NCBI GenBank assembly: GCA_014529385.2
Contig: CM043971.1
Span: 33,247,209 to 33,311,208 of the forward strand
Reading direction: 5' to 3'
Length of the DNA stretch: 64,000 nucleotides
DNA from: Adiantum capillus-veneris
Taxonomy: Eukaryota; Streptophyta; Polypodiopsida; Polypodiales; Pteridaceae
Positions 21,776 to 33,457 of the stretch are shown piece after piece (position 1 is the first letter of the stretch; each line of letters starts with the position of its first letter). The position numbers were made by a program, and so were the translations under genes. The notes beneath the pieces are model-generated. The model had not been told where the DNA came from. It made no database searches and worked only from the letters and a program-made list of their open reading frames with translations.

Positions 21776-24700
21776 ATGGCTGACAACAACAACACAGATG
21801 TGTTCAAGATGTTTGCCTACTGAGGACAGGTTGGATGGGGACAATTACCCTATGTGGGCTTATATGATGCAACATGTTCTTGTGTCAAAGGGTGTCTGGA
21901 ACATTGTGCAGGGCACTGATGTACGTCCTGGTTCTGAGGATGTAGGCGATATTGAGGATGTTGCAAGTCTTGCTGCAAGGATTACAGCTGTTAGAGTTGT
22001 TTTGCCTACGACTGAGCAAGCTCATTGGGATGTTAAGGATGCGCAAGCTCATGCATTAATTGCATTATTTGTGAAGCGCACCATTGTTCCTCACATCCGT
22101 TCAGCAAAATCTGCAAAACAGGCTTGGGATATTTTGCCTGGTCTTTATGCAAGTCGCAGTGAGGCTAAAATTGCTTTGCTGCGTAAAGAGCTGGAGTCGA
22201 AGATTATGCATGAGGAAGATGATATGGACACTTTCCTTGCTAGTGTCAAGGATATCAATGAGCAGCTTATTTCTGTAGGTGAAGTCATTTCAGACAGTTC
22301 CCTTGTGCAGACTGTTCTTGATGCCTTACCAGATTCCTACCAGACTTTTGCTAGTACTTGGAGACTTATGACCCAAGGAAATCCAGAAGTTGTCAAGTTT
22401 GATGCATTATGCACATTGCTGTTGCAAGAGTCACTTTCTAGAAAAAACAGGACTAGACAGCGTGCAGTTGAACAGGATTTTATTGCTTCTCAAAGAAAGG
22501 GTGGTAACAACAATGCAGCCACTTCTTATGGTTCTGCTGCGAGTGGCAAAAATTCTGTTCCTAATGCTTTTGTTGGAAGCACTTCGTCTAGCAATTCTGG
22601 CGATAAGGGAAAAAATAAGATGCGTTGCCATTATTGTAAAGCTAATGATCACTTGATCAAGCAGTGTCCTAAGTTGAAGGCCAAAGAGGCTAAGAAGAAA
22701 GAGGGTGGTTCCACTGCAAATGCTAGTTCCACTACAAATGCAGCCATTGTTGAGTCTTCTGTGAAAGGAGACTCTGATGCTGATGTTGATGCAGAATGGG
22801 CTTTTAGCGCATAGTGCACTTACAATCCTGCTATCCATGATGCATGCTTGTCAGTTGCTGCAGATTCACAGGTGTGGTATTTCGACAGTGGTGCTACAAA
22901 GCACATTACCTCACATCGTGAATTGTTTACCTCTCTCGAGTCTGTCCCTCATGGGAATTCAGTCACTTGTGCTAACAATGCCTCTTATCCAGTTCAGGGA
23001 GTTGGAAAGATTGTGCTTACTGCTGCTAATGGTAGTTCTTTCACACTTGTTGATGCACTTTATGTACATGGGATCAAGAAGAATCTCTTGTCTGTATCCG
23101 CACTTGCTAGACTTGGACTTGTAGTCAAATTTGTGGATACAGTTCACGATCTCAGTTTTGGTGATGAAATTGTTGCATCTGGCCTTTTGTGCTGTGGGCT
23201 GTATAAGCTCACTTTGTATGACAAGTGTGGACAAAATTTTGCAAATGCTGTTGCAGATTCAAGGGCTATTTCAAATGCAAAACTTTGGCATGCACGTTTT
23301 GGTCATCTGAATTTTGCCAGTTTGCTGCGTTTGCAGAAATCTAATATGGTTGCTTCCTTGCCGCCTCTTGAAGCCCCTGTCAAACATGTTTGTGAAGGCT
23401 GTATTTTGGGTAAGATGCAACGTTCTAAGTTTCCAAAGGATGGTTCAGTTCGGGCCACATGCAGGTTGCAGCTTGTGCATAGTGATGTTTGTGGGCCCAT
23501 GCAAACTCCGTCCTTGGGCAATTAGTTGTACTTCGTGACTTTCATTGATGATTACTCCAGGCATGCACGGGTATTTCCGCTTAAAGCGAAGTCCGAAGTT
23601 TTTATGTGCTTCAAACAATTTCTGGCTATGGCTGAAAATGTCTCGAAATGTACTATTGGCACCCTCCGTTCCGATCGAGGGGGGGAGCATATGTCTCATG
23701 AATTTAATGCATTTCTGGCTAGTTGTGGGATAAAACACCAATGTACAGTACCTTATACACCTCAGCAAAATGGTGTTGCTGAGAGGAAAAACAGGTCACT
23801 GATGGAAATGGCACGATGTATGGTCAAAAGTCAAGCTTTGCCGAATTCTTTTTGGCTTGAGGCCATCATGTGTGCTTTGTAGTCTATTACTCCATATGAA
23901 GCATGGCATGATAGAAAGCCTTCTATTGAGCACATGCGTGTTTTTGGCTGTTTGGCATATGCTTTGGTGCCACGAGTGCAGCACAAAAAACTGGATGATA
24001 AGGCTTTCAAATGTATTTTTGTTGGTTATAGTGCTGAAAGCAAAGGTTACAGGTTGTATCATCCGCAAACAAAATGTATTCTGGTTTCTCGGGATGTAGT
24101 GTTTGTGGAAGATTTTGTTCAGCCCTTGCTGTCATGTACTAGAGACAGTAATGTAAGCTCACAGGACATTTATGACACTTAGTTGCCTCTTTTCAGTGGT
24201 GGAAATACGAATGTAATTTCCAATGAGGCAAATGTACAGCCTATGGGGGTTTCTGAAAATGTTGTAGATCAGCCTATTACTGATGCAGATGTACATGATG
24301 TACTTGATGAGGAAAGGGCTGAAAATGAGCAGGCTAGAGGTATGCCAAAATGGCTGGTGCACACTTTGCGTGACAGTAAATTGGATGCACCTTTGTCTAG
24401 TCGTACTCGTTCAGGCTCTCGCCATGCATCTTATGCATTAGATTGTTATGCTTTGGCTGTGTCTAGCTTACATGATGTTGAGGAGCCTTTGTCTTTTGAT
24501 GAAGCACAGAATTCAGAAAATTGGATGGCTGCCATGCAATCAGAATATGATGCACTTATAGAAAATGACACATGGACTTTATGTTATCTGCCTCCTGGCA
24601 AAAAGGCCATTGGTACGAAGTGGGTTTACAAGTTGAAACGCAAGCCGGATGGTGAGATCGATCACCATAAGGCTTGACTTGTTGCAAAGGGTTATGCACA

Positions 24701-26092
24701 GCAAAAAGGCATAGATTACGAACAGACTTTTTCTCCCAGTTGTCCTATGACTACTGTGCGTTTTCTATGTGCATTGGCAGCTCATTTTGGTTGGGATGTA
24801 CATCAATTAGACATTGTTACTGCTTTCTTGAATGGTGACATATTTGAGGAAGTTTATGTAACGCAGCCTCACGGTTTTGTCATAAAAGGACAAGAGGACA
24901 AAGTGTGCAAATGTAACAAGGCTTTGTATGGGTTGAAGCAATCTCCTCGTGTCATAAAAGGACAAGAGGACAAAGTGTGCAAATGTAACAAGGCTTTGTA
25001 TGGGTTGAAGCAATCTCCTCGTGCTTGGTATGAGAAAGCTGACACTCATTTGGTAAAACAAGGCTTTTGTAATAGTCCAACAGAAAGCACATTGTATGTA
25101 AAGCGTGAGGGTGATGTACTTCTCATTGTGGTTCTTTATGTTGATGATTTGCTGATCACTGGAACAAATGAGAGACATATTGCTGAATTTAAGGCTGATT
25201 TGAATGCTACTTTCAAGATGAAAGATTTGGGGCTGTTGCATCATTACTTGGGTATACAGTTTAAGTAGTGTGATGGTGGTATTGCCTTGTGTCAGAAAAG
25301 TTACATAGAGACATTACTATGTAAGTTTGGACTTGAGGATTGCAAACCTATTGCCACTCCCATGGAAACAGGTTTGAAGTTGAGTCTACATGATGCTGGC
25401 AATCCTGTTGATGTCACTCTTTATCAAAGTACTGTTGGCTGCCTCATTTATGTATGCAACACGAGGCTGGATATTCAGTTTGCAGTCTCACAGGTCAGCA
25501 GATTTATGCATAGCCCAGGGTCTAAGCATTGGCAGGCTGTCAAGAGGATTTTCCGCTACCTTAGTGGCACTTTACATCTTGGCTTGTTTTATCCCAAGGG
25601 GGGATCATTGCCGCCAGACTTACATGCTTTTTCAGACTCAGATTGGGCTGGTTGTTTTGACACGCGAGTGTCCACAAGCGGTTTTTGTTTCATGCTTGGA
25701 AGTTCATGTATATCATGGTTAAGCAAGAAGCAACCTACTGTGGCCACTTCGAGTTGTGAGGCTGAGTATAGGGCAGTCTTCACAGCTACGGTTGAGTGTG
25801 TATGGCTCAGACGCCTTATGGCTGGTTTGGTGTTGGACAGGACACTGCCAACACTATCTACACTGACAATTAGAGCGCATTGGCAGTTGCGAGGAACCCA
25901 GTTTTTCATGCTCGCACAAAGCACATTGAGGTGTATTACCACTATGTCAGGAAGAGGCTCTCAGCAGGAGAGATCAGCTTGGCTTATGTGCCAACACAGG
26001 ACAACCTTGTAGATCTTTTCACAAAGGCATTATCTCGTGAGAAGCTTGAAGCTTTCCGCAAAGCTTTGGGCTTACTCCCCTTTGTGGACTGA
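21776..26092 (+). pseudogene. Copia gag-pol polyprotein, decayed
   Basis: The natural start is probably the ATG at 21776 (MADNNNTDVFKMF), because family Gags start just before a DRLDGDNYPMW-type block. A frameshift near 21820 now separates them. In order: UBN2 Gag (21830-22500), zinc knuckle CHYCKANDHLIKQC (22625), protease VWYFDSGATKHITSH (22875), pre-integrase LWHARFGHL and integrase core with FVTFIDDYSRH and PQQNGVAERKN (23286-23880), RT with YVDDLLITG (25140), RNase H with SDSDWAGC and SSCEAEYRA (25640-25775), and end ALSREKLEAF (26030). Stops are TAG at 22812, 23523, 23880, 24180, 25266 and 25871 and TGA at 24675. A second frameshift lies near 25855. Catalytic motifs themselves are intact, so decay is recent. 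Confidence 0.95.
24879..25022 (+). repeat. Perfect 72-bp tandem duplication inside copia RT
   Basis: Bases 24879-24950 recur as 24951-25022 without a difference. The duplication is in frame and adds 24 residues starting VIKGQEDKVCKCNKAL and ending QSPR, just before AWYEKAD. It lies between the RT catalytic blocks. Confidence 0.97.
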
Positions 26093-26156
26093 TCATGTCC
26101 TGAGGGCATGGCACTTCCCTTTACTCATGTGCCAGCTCTCGTTCACCACATCACTC

Positions 26157-26167
26157 CAGGGGGAATT
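26157..26167 (+). promoter_or_regulatory. Copia polypurine tract
   Basis: AGGGGGAATT directly before the 3' LTR TGTTACC, the expected place for plus-strand priming. Confidence 0.7.
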
Positions 26168-26394
26168 TGTTACCATATACATGTGGTAGTGATGTGTGTG
26201 AACACACTATGACCGCCGGGGCATTTTTTCCCTCTTTAGGACGTTTTTTCCCCCATGCATTGTATATACGCCCATCACTTTAGGGCTATCTATCTTTCCA
26301 TTGCACACTAAGTAATACACTCTCTATTGTGTGCCTTGAGCTTCCTTTGTCTTCTCCAAGCTGTGTGTGTCTCTCTGCAACCCTAATTCCAACA
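26168..26394 (+). repeat. Copia 3' LTR
   Basis: 227 bp, same length and termini as the 5' LTR. Changes are at ACTAGG/ACTATG, GTATT/GCATT, AGGAGG/AGGACG, two in the T/C-run block, CACTC/CACTT and TTCG/TTTG. Confidence 0.95.
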
Positions 26395-26399
26395 TGGAC
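26395..26399. repeat. Target-site duplication TGGAC (right)
   Basis: Matches 21182-21186 exactly. Confidence 0.9.
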
Positions 26400-26467
26400 T
26401 TCATTTGCGCCTTTTGTTTGCATGTCTTTATATAGTCGTTCTTTAACCTATAGCAGCTCTACCTTTA

Positions 26468-29166
26468 TCAAGGGATATGGCAGTGATTGTTGATGCCATT
26501 GTGTATTGATTTGGTTGGGAGTGAATTGAGTAACATTGACAGAATGAAGAACAACTCCCAATCCATCTTTGCTTTCCATTGCTCATCTGTCTCCTGGGCA
26601 ACCTTCTCCTTAAGTGCATCTTCTTTACATTTTAACAGCTGGATCATTGGCACTTCATTGGCTTTTGTTAATTGTACATGAAAGTCGTCTTTGCCACCTC
26701 GCCCTTCTATCGGCTGTGTTTCCATTTCAGTGAAAGAGATTGAGGGAATATCAATGTGGGGTTGTTCTGATGTACCTACTTCTTCTTGTGTCTCTTGCTG
26801 TCCATCTCGCAATAGCTGATTAACTCTCTCGAGCTCTGTTATCTCCTTGACCAACTCTTCTTCTTTTTGTACCCGCATTAATGCAAGGTCTCTGCGTTGT
26901 GAGTGCTCTAGCTTTAGCTCTAGCTCAAGATCGTTATTCTTTTTCTCCAGTGCTTTATACACTTCGTCTATACCTTTGATAGAGACAACTGCAGGATTTT
27001 CTCTTATCTGTCCAAGAAGGTTGCCTGATCGTTGATCCTCTGCTCTGAATATTTCAATGAAGCATTTGCTACATTTAGCTGCACTTGGATCTTTTGAGCT
27101 GACAGAGTTGTAGTTAAGAGTTTGTTGGTAACCTCTGTCAGTTATTCGTCTTTGGTTTTACAGGCATCTGTTAACTTTGTGAGAAGTTCATCTAACTTTT
27201 CCATTTCCTTTTGTTGCTTTTCTCTGACTAGCTGATGTTGTTCAGCTTCAGCTTTCAATTCTTGGATTTGTCTCTGCAGATCGGTGATGACATTCATCCT
27301 ATCCTCCAGTTCTCCTTGTAGGGCATCTATCACCATCTCCAACTCTCTAGCCTTAGCACTATGGCTAAGTGCTGTTGATCGCATTTTCTTTTTCATCTCC
27401 TGCATCTGCTTGGCATATTCATTTACTTGGAGAATTACTTCATCATTTGTTTGCCAATCTTCAATTCCTGTGAGCTGCCTATACGTTTTGGTAGTCTCTG
27501 TGTGTGGCTCCTTGGGTGGGACTGTTTGCAGTTACTGGCTGCAGCGGGGCTTCTACCTCTCTTTGTGGCTGTGTGGTTGCTTTGGTCGTTTCCTACTGGG
27601 TGGTGGTAGACGGTGTGGCCTTTGTTTCTTGTGCCTTTGGTTGCTCGAAACTTGTTGCCTCCTTCGGTTCAGGACTTGCTGCTCTTTCTGGTTCTGGCTT
27701 TTTTGCTTTGTTTTGCTCGGAAGTAATTGCTGCCTGTTGTTCATATCCTACTACCTCTTGTGGTTCAGGATCCTTTTCCTTGGTTTGCTCGCCCTCAGTG
27801 GGGTCTATCTGTCGGAGATGGTGGAGGGCTTGGCATGGGGTGGTCGTGTTGTTTCGTAGCAGGTGACGATGGTTTGGGAGACATATCACTTTGTTCATGT
27901 TGGGTCTCTCCTTGTGATGTTGCCTTTTTTGCTTCTCTCTGCCGCTTCACCGCATCTTCCCTTGCTTTTCTTGAGCTTCTTTTTGCTTCAAGGCTTATGC
28001 CTCCTGGTACATGCGTTCAAAAGAGTCCTTGAGATCTTTTGGTTCTCTCTTGGCAGGATTCTTGGTTCGGGGGCCTTCCATATCCCTTGGAACCCACCGT
28101 GCTGGGTCCTCTCTTGCAGCTTGGTGGCTTCTTTCATAGGTCTCTTTTTCCCACTCAAACCTCGCTTTCTTTTGTTGAGGTTCTTCTTTATGTGCAACCA
28201 CTGCCTTCTTCTTCATCTCCTCTCTTCTGGCTCTCTTCTCTTCATTGTCTGAGCTTTCACTACTATGTGCTTCATTAGAACTTTCTTCAGACATCAAATT
28301 TGTAAACTCTTTTTGTCGACCTTGTTGTTCTTGGAGATGGCTGTGCTGACACTATCCATGAGTGTTGATCTGGAGCAGGTGGAAAATTGTCTACCATGCC
28401 GATAGCATGGTATGCTATTCTTGTGAGTACCTCAGGTGCTCCTAGATAGGTTATCTTGCCCTCTTTGTTGGTACCCTTCAACGTTGATAACACATACTGT
28501 GCGTGATTGATGGGTTGCCTGGTTGTCGACTTTAACACGTGTAAATGTAGTCGCAACTGCATGATTGGGTGTTGTATACCTTGGTGGTCTCTTTGCTAGA
28601 AAGTGGAAGTGTTGGTGATATAACCATGCTAATCCTTCCACCTGTTTTTGGATGAGATCAGCAAATGTTGCCGCAGTAGTCTCTTTGGTGAAGGTGCCTA
28701 CTGTTTTTTTGTCTCTAGCTCTCATGATCATCCCTTCTGTCGGCAATTTCAGAGATTTGACCACTATTTCTTTCGTAATTAACACTTCTACTTTCTACCC
28801 TTGTTGGTCAGTAATCTGGGCTGTTACATCTTCCTTGATTGTGGACAGGAGCTCATAGAATTTCTAAAAATCTACACTACATGGCTCTTGGTCGTAGAAT
28901 TCTTTGAGTCCAAGCCTTCTGTTAGCTTCTTTTGTTTTGAGCTTTGCCACGACATCATAGACCTCTTTTGGCAGAAGATGTAGTTCTACCTAATGTCCTT
29001 CTTCACTTTTAAACCTACATGTGAAAACCGTTGTATTGTTTTCCTCAAGCTGTTCTCTGGAGAGATACGTTGCTTTGGCCGTCTTTACTGAACTGGGGTC
29101 CAGTTGGTAGGGTGGCAGCTTCTCTTTTTGGGATACCCTCTTTTTGGCCTTTTTTGCAGCTTGCAT
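26468..29166 (-). pseudogene. Gypsy extra 3' ORF, coiled-coil protein
   Basis: A long minus-strand ORF relic lies between integrase and the 3' LTR, where Athila/Tat-type elements carry an additional gene. From a Met at 29166 it starts MQAAKKAKKRVSQKEKL. The first third (29166-28300) is globular, with KFYELLSTIKEDV, VVVKSLKLP-like and GLAWLYHQHFHFLAKRPPRY segments that vaguely resemble the putative plant transposon domain found in such ORFs. The middle is charged (SEESSNEAHSSESSDNEEK; many Lys, Glu and Pro). The last third (27405-26560) is strongly coiled coil (LEMVIDALQGELEDRMNVI; LERVNQLLRDGQQE). Early stops at 28990, 28864 and 28795 are all TAG, and frame changes occur near 28500, 28290, 27990, 27590 and 27140. 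Function unknown; virus-like envelope features such as a signal peptide or membrane helix were not seen. Confidence 0.6.
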
Positions 29167-31378
29167 TGCTCATGTTAAGTGAATAAAGTGCCAAAGTTAG
29201 AAATTTTTTACAAATTCACTTTGAAATGCCTTTTTGTCTGTATTGCTGACAAATTAAGTCCAATTTGCTTCAAATCAGTTTTTGAACATGCATAGATGCA
29301 TAAAAACATGTAAAGATCAAATTCTTGAAGTCCAAGCAAAAATTTACAACTAAAGTAAATAAGCACGATTATTTACATGAATTTTTTTCAATTTTTTGCA
29401 ATTTTGGCATCATGGGCTTGAAGTAGACATCAATTAGATACTCTGAGTGAAGTGTGGGCTCATTTGAATGCACAGGGTGAGAATGGTGCCAGATTTAGGC
29501 TTTCCATCTCTAAAACAGTAGATATAAAGGAATTTTGAAATTTTGAGCTCCAAATTTGTTCAAACTTGGTCAGTGGCCTTGGGACACCATGTGCTTTGGT
29601 CCCATGAGGGCAAAATTGCAATTTCCTCCCATCTTGGCAAAAAAGTAAATAATCGCGATTATTAACTTTTTTCATCAAAACGAACATTTTTTGGTGCACC
29701 TTGATTCTACGCATGATGTAGACCCTGTGTATGTGATATGAGGAGATTTGGATCAAAAAATGTGACTCATAACTCAGAAATTGGTTTGAAAGGACTTCTT
29801 TGTGTTTTTTGACAATTTTCCAAGTTATCATTGATCAAATTTGGCTCATACTTGAAATGTGACATGTAATAGGTGTGCACAAGTGATAATGAAGTGATGG
29901 CATCATTTTCAAGCCAAAATATTGCAAAAGTAAATAATCGCAAGATTATTTACAACAGTCAACTTTTTCTTACAAAACTTGAGAATTTTGACCTAAACAT
30001 ATTCTATACACCTAAAACAAATCCTAAATTGAATTTGGTAAAGTTTTGTGTTGTCGGCATCACTTCATGCTCTGACGACTCTGAAATCACCGATTTTTGG
30101 GACTACATGGCCTGTGGAGTTGGTTAGTCACTTTTGAGGCTATGGACTTGTCCGCTACATAGTCCTGAAGTAACTCATCCAATTTTGGTTCATTTGGAGT
30201 CAGTTGACTTCGTATGTCAAATTTGACACTTTGTAGCCTTCGAGCGGTTTTCTGCTTTTTGAGGACTTGTCTTGATTGATTTTATGAAACCAGCCATATA
30301 CTATGTATAGACCCAGTCTATAAGCTGTCTATGGAGTCAGAATCCAATTCTGGCATCTGTCAAAAACCTAGCTTTTCTACTTGGGACCCTCCTCGACCCT
30401 TGCCGAATGGTCAAATGTTGATATAGAAGTGCTCTATCATCTAGGGACATGCTACAGTTCAAGTCTCGTCTGATTTGGTTGAGCTGACAGGCTGCTATGG
30501 TCAATGTTTGGTCGTAGGTCTTCGTGCACTGCTCGGATTCTAGGGTTTTTTCCTGGGGTTTAGACTAGCTATCAGCCGTATAGAATGGATCATTGATAAG
30601 TATAAAACTTACCCCTCATGTCTCGTGTGAGACGGCGCTGTGGCGACTGTGGGCTCCAGAAAATGCACGCAAAGAAGGTCAAAAAGCTCTCTCTCCAAAG
30701 GCGACAAGTGGAAATGAGGTGATTTTAGCCTACCTTGGGTATCTATACTTAGACTTTTCTAACCATTTTTTCTCAAATTCCCCTGTTAGTCCTACTAGGC
30801 CGTGAAATCTATGTTAGACTCAAAAAGTTCCTTAATCGGATTCCTGTAGCTCATTCTGTAAGAATTTTGCAAAGCAAGAATTCTGCAAAAGTAGGTTTGG
30901 TCACCTAATTTAGGCTTCCTGCTTTCATTTGCCAATTTGATTATAATTTTTTATGTCCGTCCGCCTTATCCTTCTAATCATCAACGCGTCTTTAGTTTTT
31001 TATCCGAGCTCATTCGCTATTTATTATTAATTTTTGACCTGTTTATTGAAAAATCAAAGAAAATAACAAAATACGCTAAAAAAGCAAAGTGAAGATCCAG
31101 TAATTAAGAAAATCCATTGAAAAACACAGCTTTATTATTTTTTGTTGGATTTCTCTATTTTTAAGTCCCAATATTAAAAAAATGATAAAAAATAACAAAA
31201 AAAGACTTTCTTTTAAATTTTCTCATAGTATATACACTATTTACACTCATCGGGGAAATATTATGAGTTAAACTTCCCCTGCTGATGATTTATACGGGCA
31301 TTATTAGGTAATTTTGCAAAAAAATCACACGTTAACATCAAACTTTTTCCTCTATCTTCAAACACTGCCCTTAATTAC
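29167..31378 (-). repeat. Gypsy 3' non-coding region with ~287-bp subrepeats
   Basis: Non-coding. Three copies of a palindrome built on GTAAATAATC and its complement start at 29355, 29645 and 29930, spaced 290 and 285 bp, with weakly similar DNA between them. The remaining part up to 31378 is AT-rich with no ORF supported; small frames such as 30593-30805 have no motif. Confidence 0.65.
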
Positions 31379-32110
31379 TTAGTTCACTTCCACCCCTCCT
31401 AGATGGCGTACTCCGAGACGACTGTGTGCATGGGTTGAACAATCATGTCTATGCATAGCCTTGGTTGGCTCTACCATGCTTTCAAGATCAATGCAGTTCA
31501 AACCATTATGTTGTGCAAGAGTTGGGTCTTGAGTAATTAACTCAAGGGTTTTTGATGTCGATGTTTTGTGATGCTTTCGTCCAAAGAGCAAATCTTGTAG
31601 CTTGTGTGCTCTTTGCTTGATTGTACCGTTAGGATGCTTTGGCATGCTGATTTCCTGAGATGTTGGTATCACTAGTGACTGTTGTTGAGCTTTTATCTGC
31701 CATTGATATCTTGGTTTGTCTTGGTCAGAATGGTGTGGTTGATTCTTCTAAGATTTAACCCTCCATTGCTTGATCGGTTTTATAGTTTGCGGAGAAGATA
31801 AATGCTCCTTTTTTCTCCAAATCCATTTTGTGTTAGGTTGCTTGCTCGAAGATGCTCCTCCTTGTGTTTTGAACCTTGGAACCGTTGGTACTGTCGATGA
31901 TGTTTTGGGTACCCAAATTTGATTCGGCTTGTCCTTAAGCTGTGCTTTTGGTACCCAAATTTGCCTGACTCCTTGCATGCTACTTGTAGCGTTTTCTTGT
32001 CGATAGGATGGAGAAGATTGATTGCTTCATGGTTTTCTCTGCCGGTAACCTCTTTTACATTCCTCTTTGCTTGGTGCAATTGGAACAATGAGCTGTCCAC
32101 CTTTAGGTGA
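31379..32110 (-). pseudogene. Gypsy WVPK-repeat linker region
   Basis: Minus-strand coding relic downstream of the second retropepsin-like domain. It is rich in Lys, Gln and Ser and repeats the motif QIWVPK (RQIWVPKAQLKDKPN; NQIWVPKTSSTVP). It continues to an ORF 31672-31379 with no recognised motif. Frames change near 31980 and 31750. It is probably the tail of the pol polyprotein or a separate small ORF. No function can be assigned. Confidence 0.45.
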
Positions 32111-32480
32111 TAGTGTAAGCTGATTGGTTTTTCAATCTAGTATTGCCTTATATGTTTGCATCCATGGGATTCCAAGAATCATTGTCTCATTCATAAGTTC
32201 ATTTGGTAAGCATACAAATTGATGAGGACATGAACATCCATGCACTATCATATTTAAGTTGACTACTCCCAATGTTGGTGTTGGGTTCTTGTTGCTCCTT
32301 TGATAGTCGTTATTCCTGCTGTTAAAGATTGACTTGTTGCTTTCTTGTATGTGAAATAGCTGACTGCATTTACTTGAGCTTTGGTTTCGACCAATGTATC
32401 TGTGCTATGATTATTCAGTTGTACTTTGATGCGAAGGTCCATTCCATCTAACCATTCATCATCTGTTGACACTGCATCAT
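32111..32480 (-). pseudogene. Second retropepsin-like domain of the gypsy
   Basis: After the integrase C-terminus the minus strand encodes a stretch with the layout of a retroviral-type aspartic protease: IKVQLNNHSTDTLVETKAQV, in which LVETKA stands where LVDTGA is expected, then a VSYFTYKKA segment, a glycine-bearing turn, NMIVHGCSCPHQF, and the C-terminal MILGIPWMQTYKAILD, matching the family's hydrophobic-hydrophobic-Gly and PWL/PWM motif. A frameshift falls in the middle (near 32275) and a TGA follows LD. The element already has an ordinary protease between gag and RT (39054-39536). With Asp changed to Glu and Gly to Lys, this copy could not be catalytic as it stands. Confidence 0.6.
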
Positions 32481-33452
32481 TTTGAAATTCCCATTGTCGG
32501 TCATCTAGTTCCAGAGTGTTGATGGGAATAGGTATTTGTTGATTCTTGAGAGCAGCTTTCCTTTCGAGTATATGATACCGAGCTTCCTCTTGGGCTTCAT
32601 CAATAACAAGCTCTTGTTTTATCTTTCTTTGCTTAGTTGCATGCATCCTTTCTAGCAATTCATTGGTTAGTGGCAAATTATACTTCTTTAACCGACATCC
32701 ACTAATCCAATTAGCCATTGGTTCACCATCTAGGGTGGACAACTTCGCTGCTCCACTTGGAGATACATCTTCAATGACAAACAGCTCGTTTCCCTTTTTC
32801 TTAAACTTGGAAATGTGTTGCTTAAGGGAATAGACTAAACTAAGTCCCCTTTTTTGAAGATTTTTGTAACTAAATGGGAAACAAAAAACTGTTTTTGTTT
32901 TCACTTTTGTGCATAGATGTGAGCTACAACAATTAGCCTTTGCTCATCTAGCTTTTCTAAATATTCAAGTCTCTCTTACAATTCATGTCTAGTCCACTCA
33001 AGATCCTTAGCTACCCTTAGTGTCGGCAACAAAATTCTATTGGCAGTATGGCATGAAGACCATAAACAAGGTTAAAGGGTGTAGCATTTAAAGCTGTTTT
33101 GAATGAAACTCGATAAGCCCATAGAGCTACATGGAGATTCATTTCTTAATCTGTCCTTCCTAAACTAACCACTTTAATCAATACCGAGCTAAGAATTTTA
33201 TTCATATGCTCAGCTTGTCCATTTTCTTGTGGGTCATAGGGAGCTGATTTGTTATGGATGACCATAAATTCATTAAGCAAATACTTGATTACCTCATTGA
33301 GGAAATGAGTTCCCCTATCACTGACAATTTCTATTGGTAGTCCATATCTTGTGAACATATACTCGTATAAGATTGCGGTAGTAATTCTGGCATCATACTT
33401 TTGAGTTGCTTTAGCCTCGGCCTACTTGGTCAGATAGTCCGTAGCTACAATG
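32481..33452 (-). pseudogene. Gypsy integrase core end and C-terminal domain
   Basis: Continuation of the integrase interrupted by the nested element. Reading leftward on the minus strand: IIVATDYLTK then a stop in place of Trp, AEAKATQKYDA, the ORF 33358-33146 with FTRYGLPIEIVSDRGTHFLN (catalytic Asp) and APYDPQENGQAEHMNK (catalytic Glu), a gap with frameshifts (33145-32905), and the C-terminal chromo-like region (32904-32600) with NELFVIEDVSPSGAAKLSTL and NWISGCRLKKYNLPL. It then grades into the second protease-like domain. Confidence 0.85.
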
Positions 33453-33457
33453 ATATA
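33453..33457. repeat. Target-site duplication ATATA (left)
   Basis: ATATA flanks the gag-only element on the left and again at 35687-35691. The interrupted integrase codons for Tyr-Ile rejoin across it. Confidence 0.7.

Larger units (their letters stand above)
21187..26394 (+). mobile_element. Complete Ty1/copia element nested in the gypsy
   Basis: 5,208 bp with two 227-bp LTRs, a perfect primer site, a polypurine tract, and TGGAC on both sides. One continuous gag-pol frame is recognisable from 21776 to 26092 but contains six TAG and one TGA stops, two frameshifts and a 72-bp tandem duplication. It is structurally complete but cannot move by itself. Its insertion point is in the 3' non-coding part of the gypsy, close to that element's 3' LTR. 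Confidence 0.95.

Noticed and set aside
21776-26092. Six TAG codons in one frame as possible readthrough, recoding or U-to-C RNA editing
   Set aside because: Readthrough in LTR elements uses one site, not six, and U-to-C editing is known from plant organelles, not nuclear transposons. Frameshifts are present as well, so decay is the simpler reading.
27284-28278. Long plus-strand ORFs (up to 191 codons) rich in Leu, Cys and Phe
   Set aside because: They are the reverse complement of the Lys/Glu-rich coiled-coil and acidic 3' ORF of the gypsy on the minus strand.
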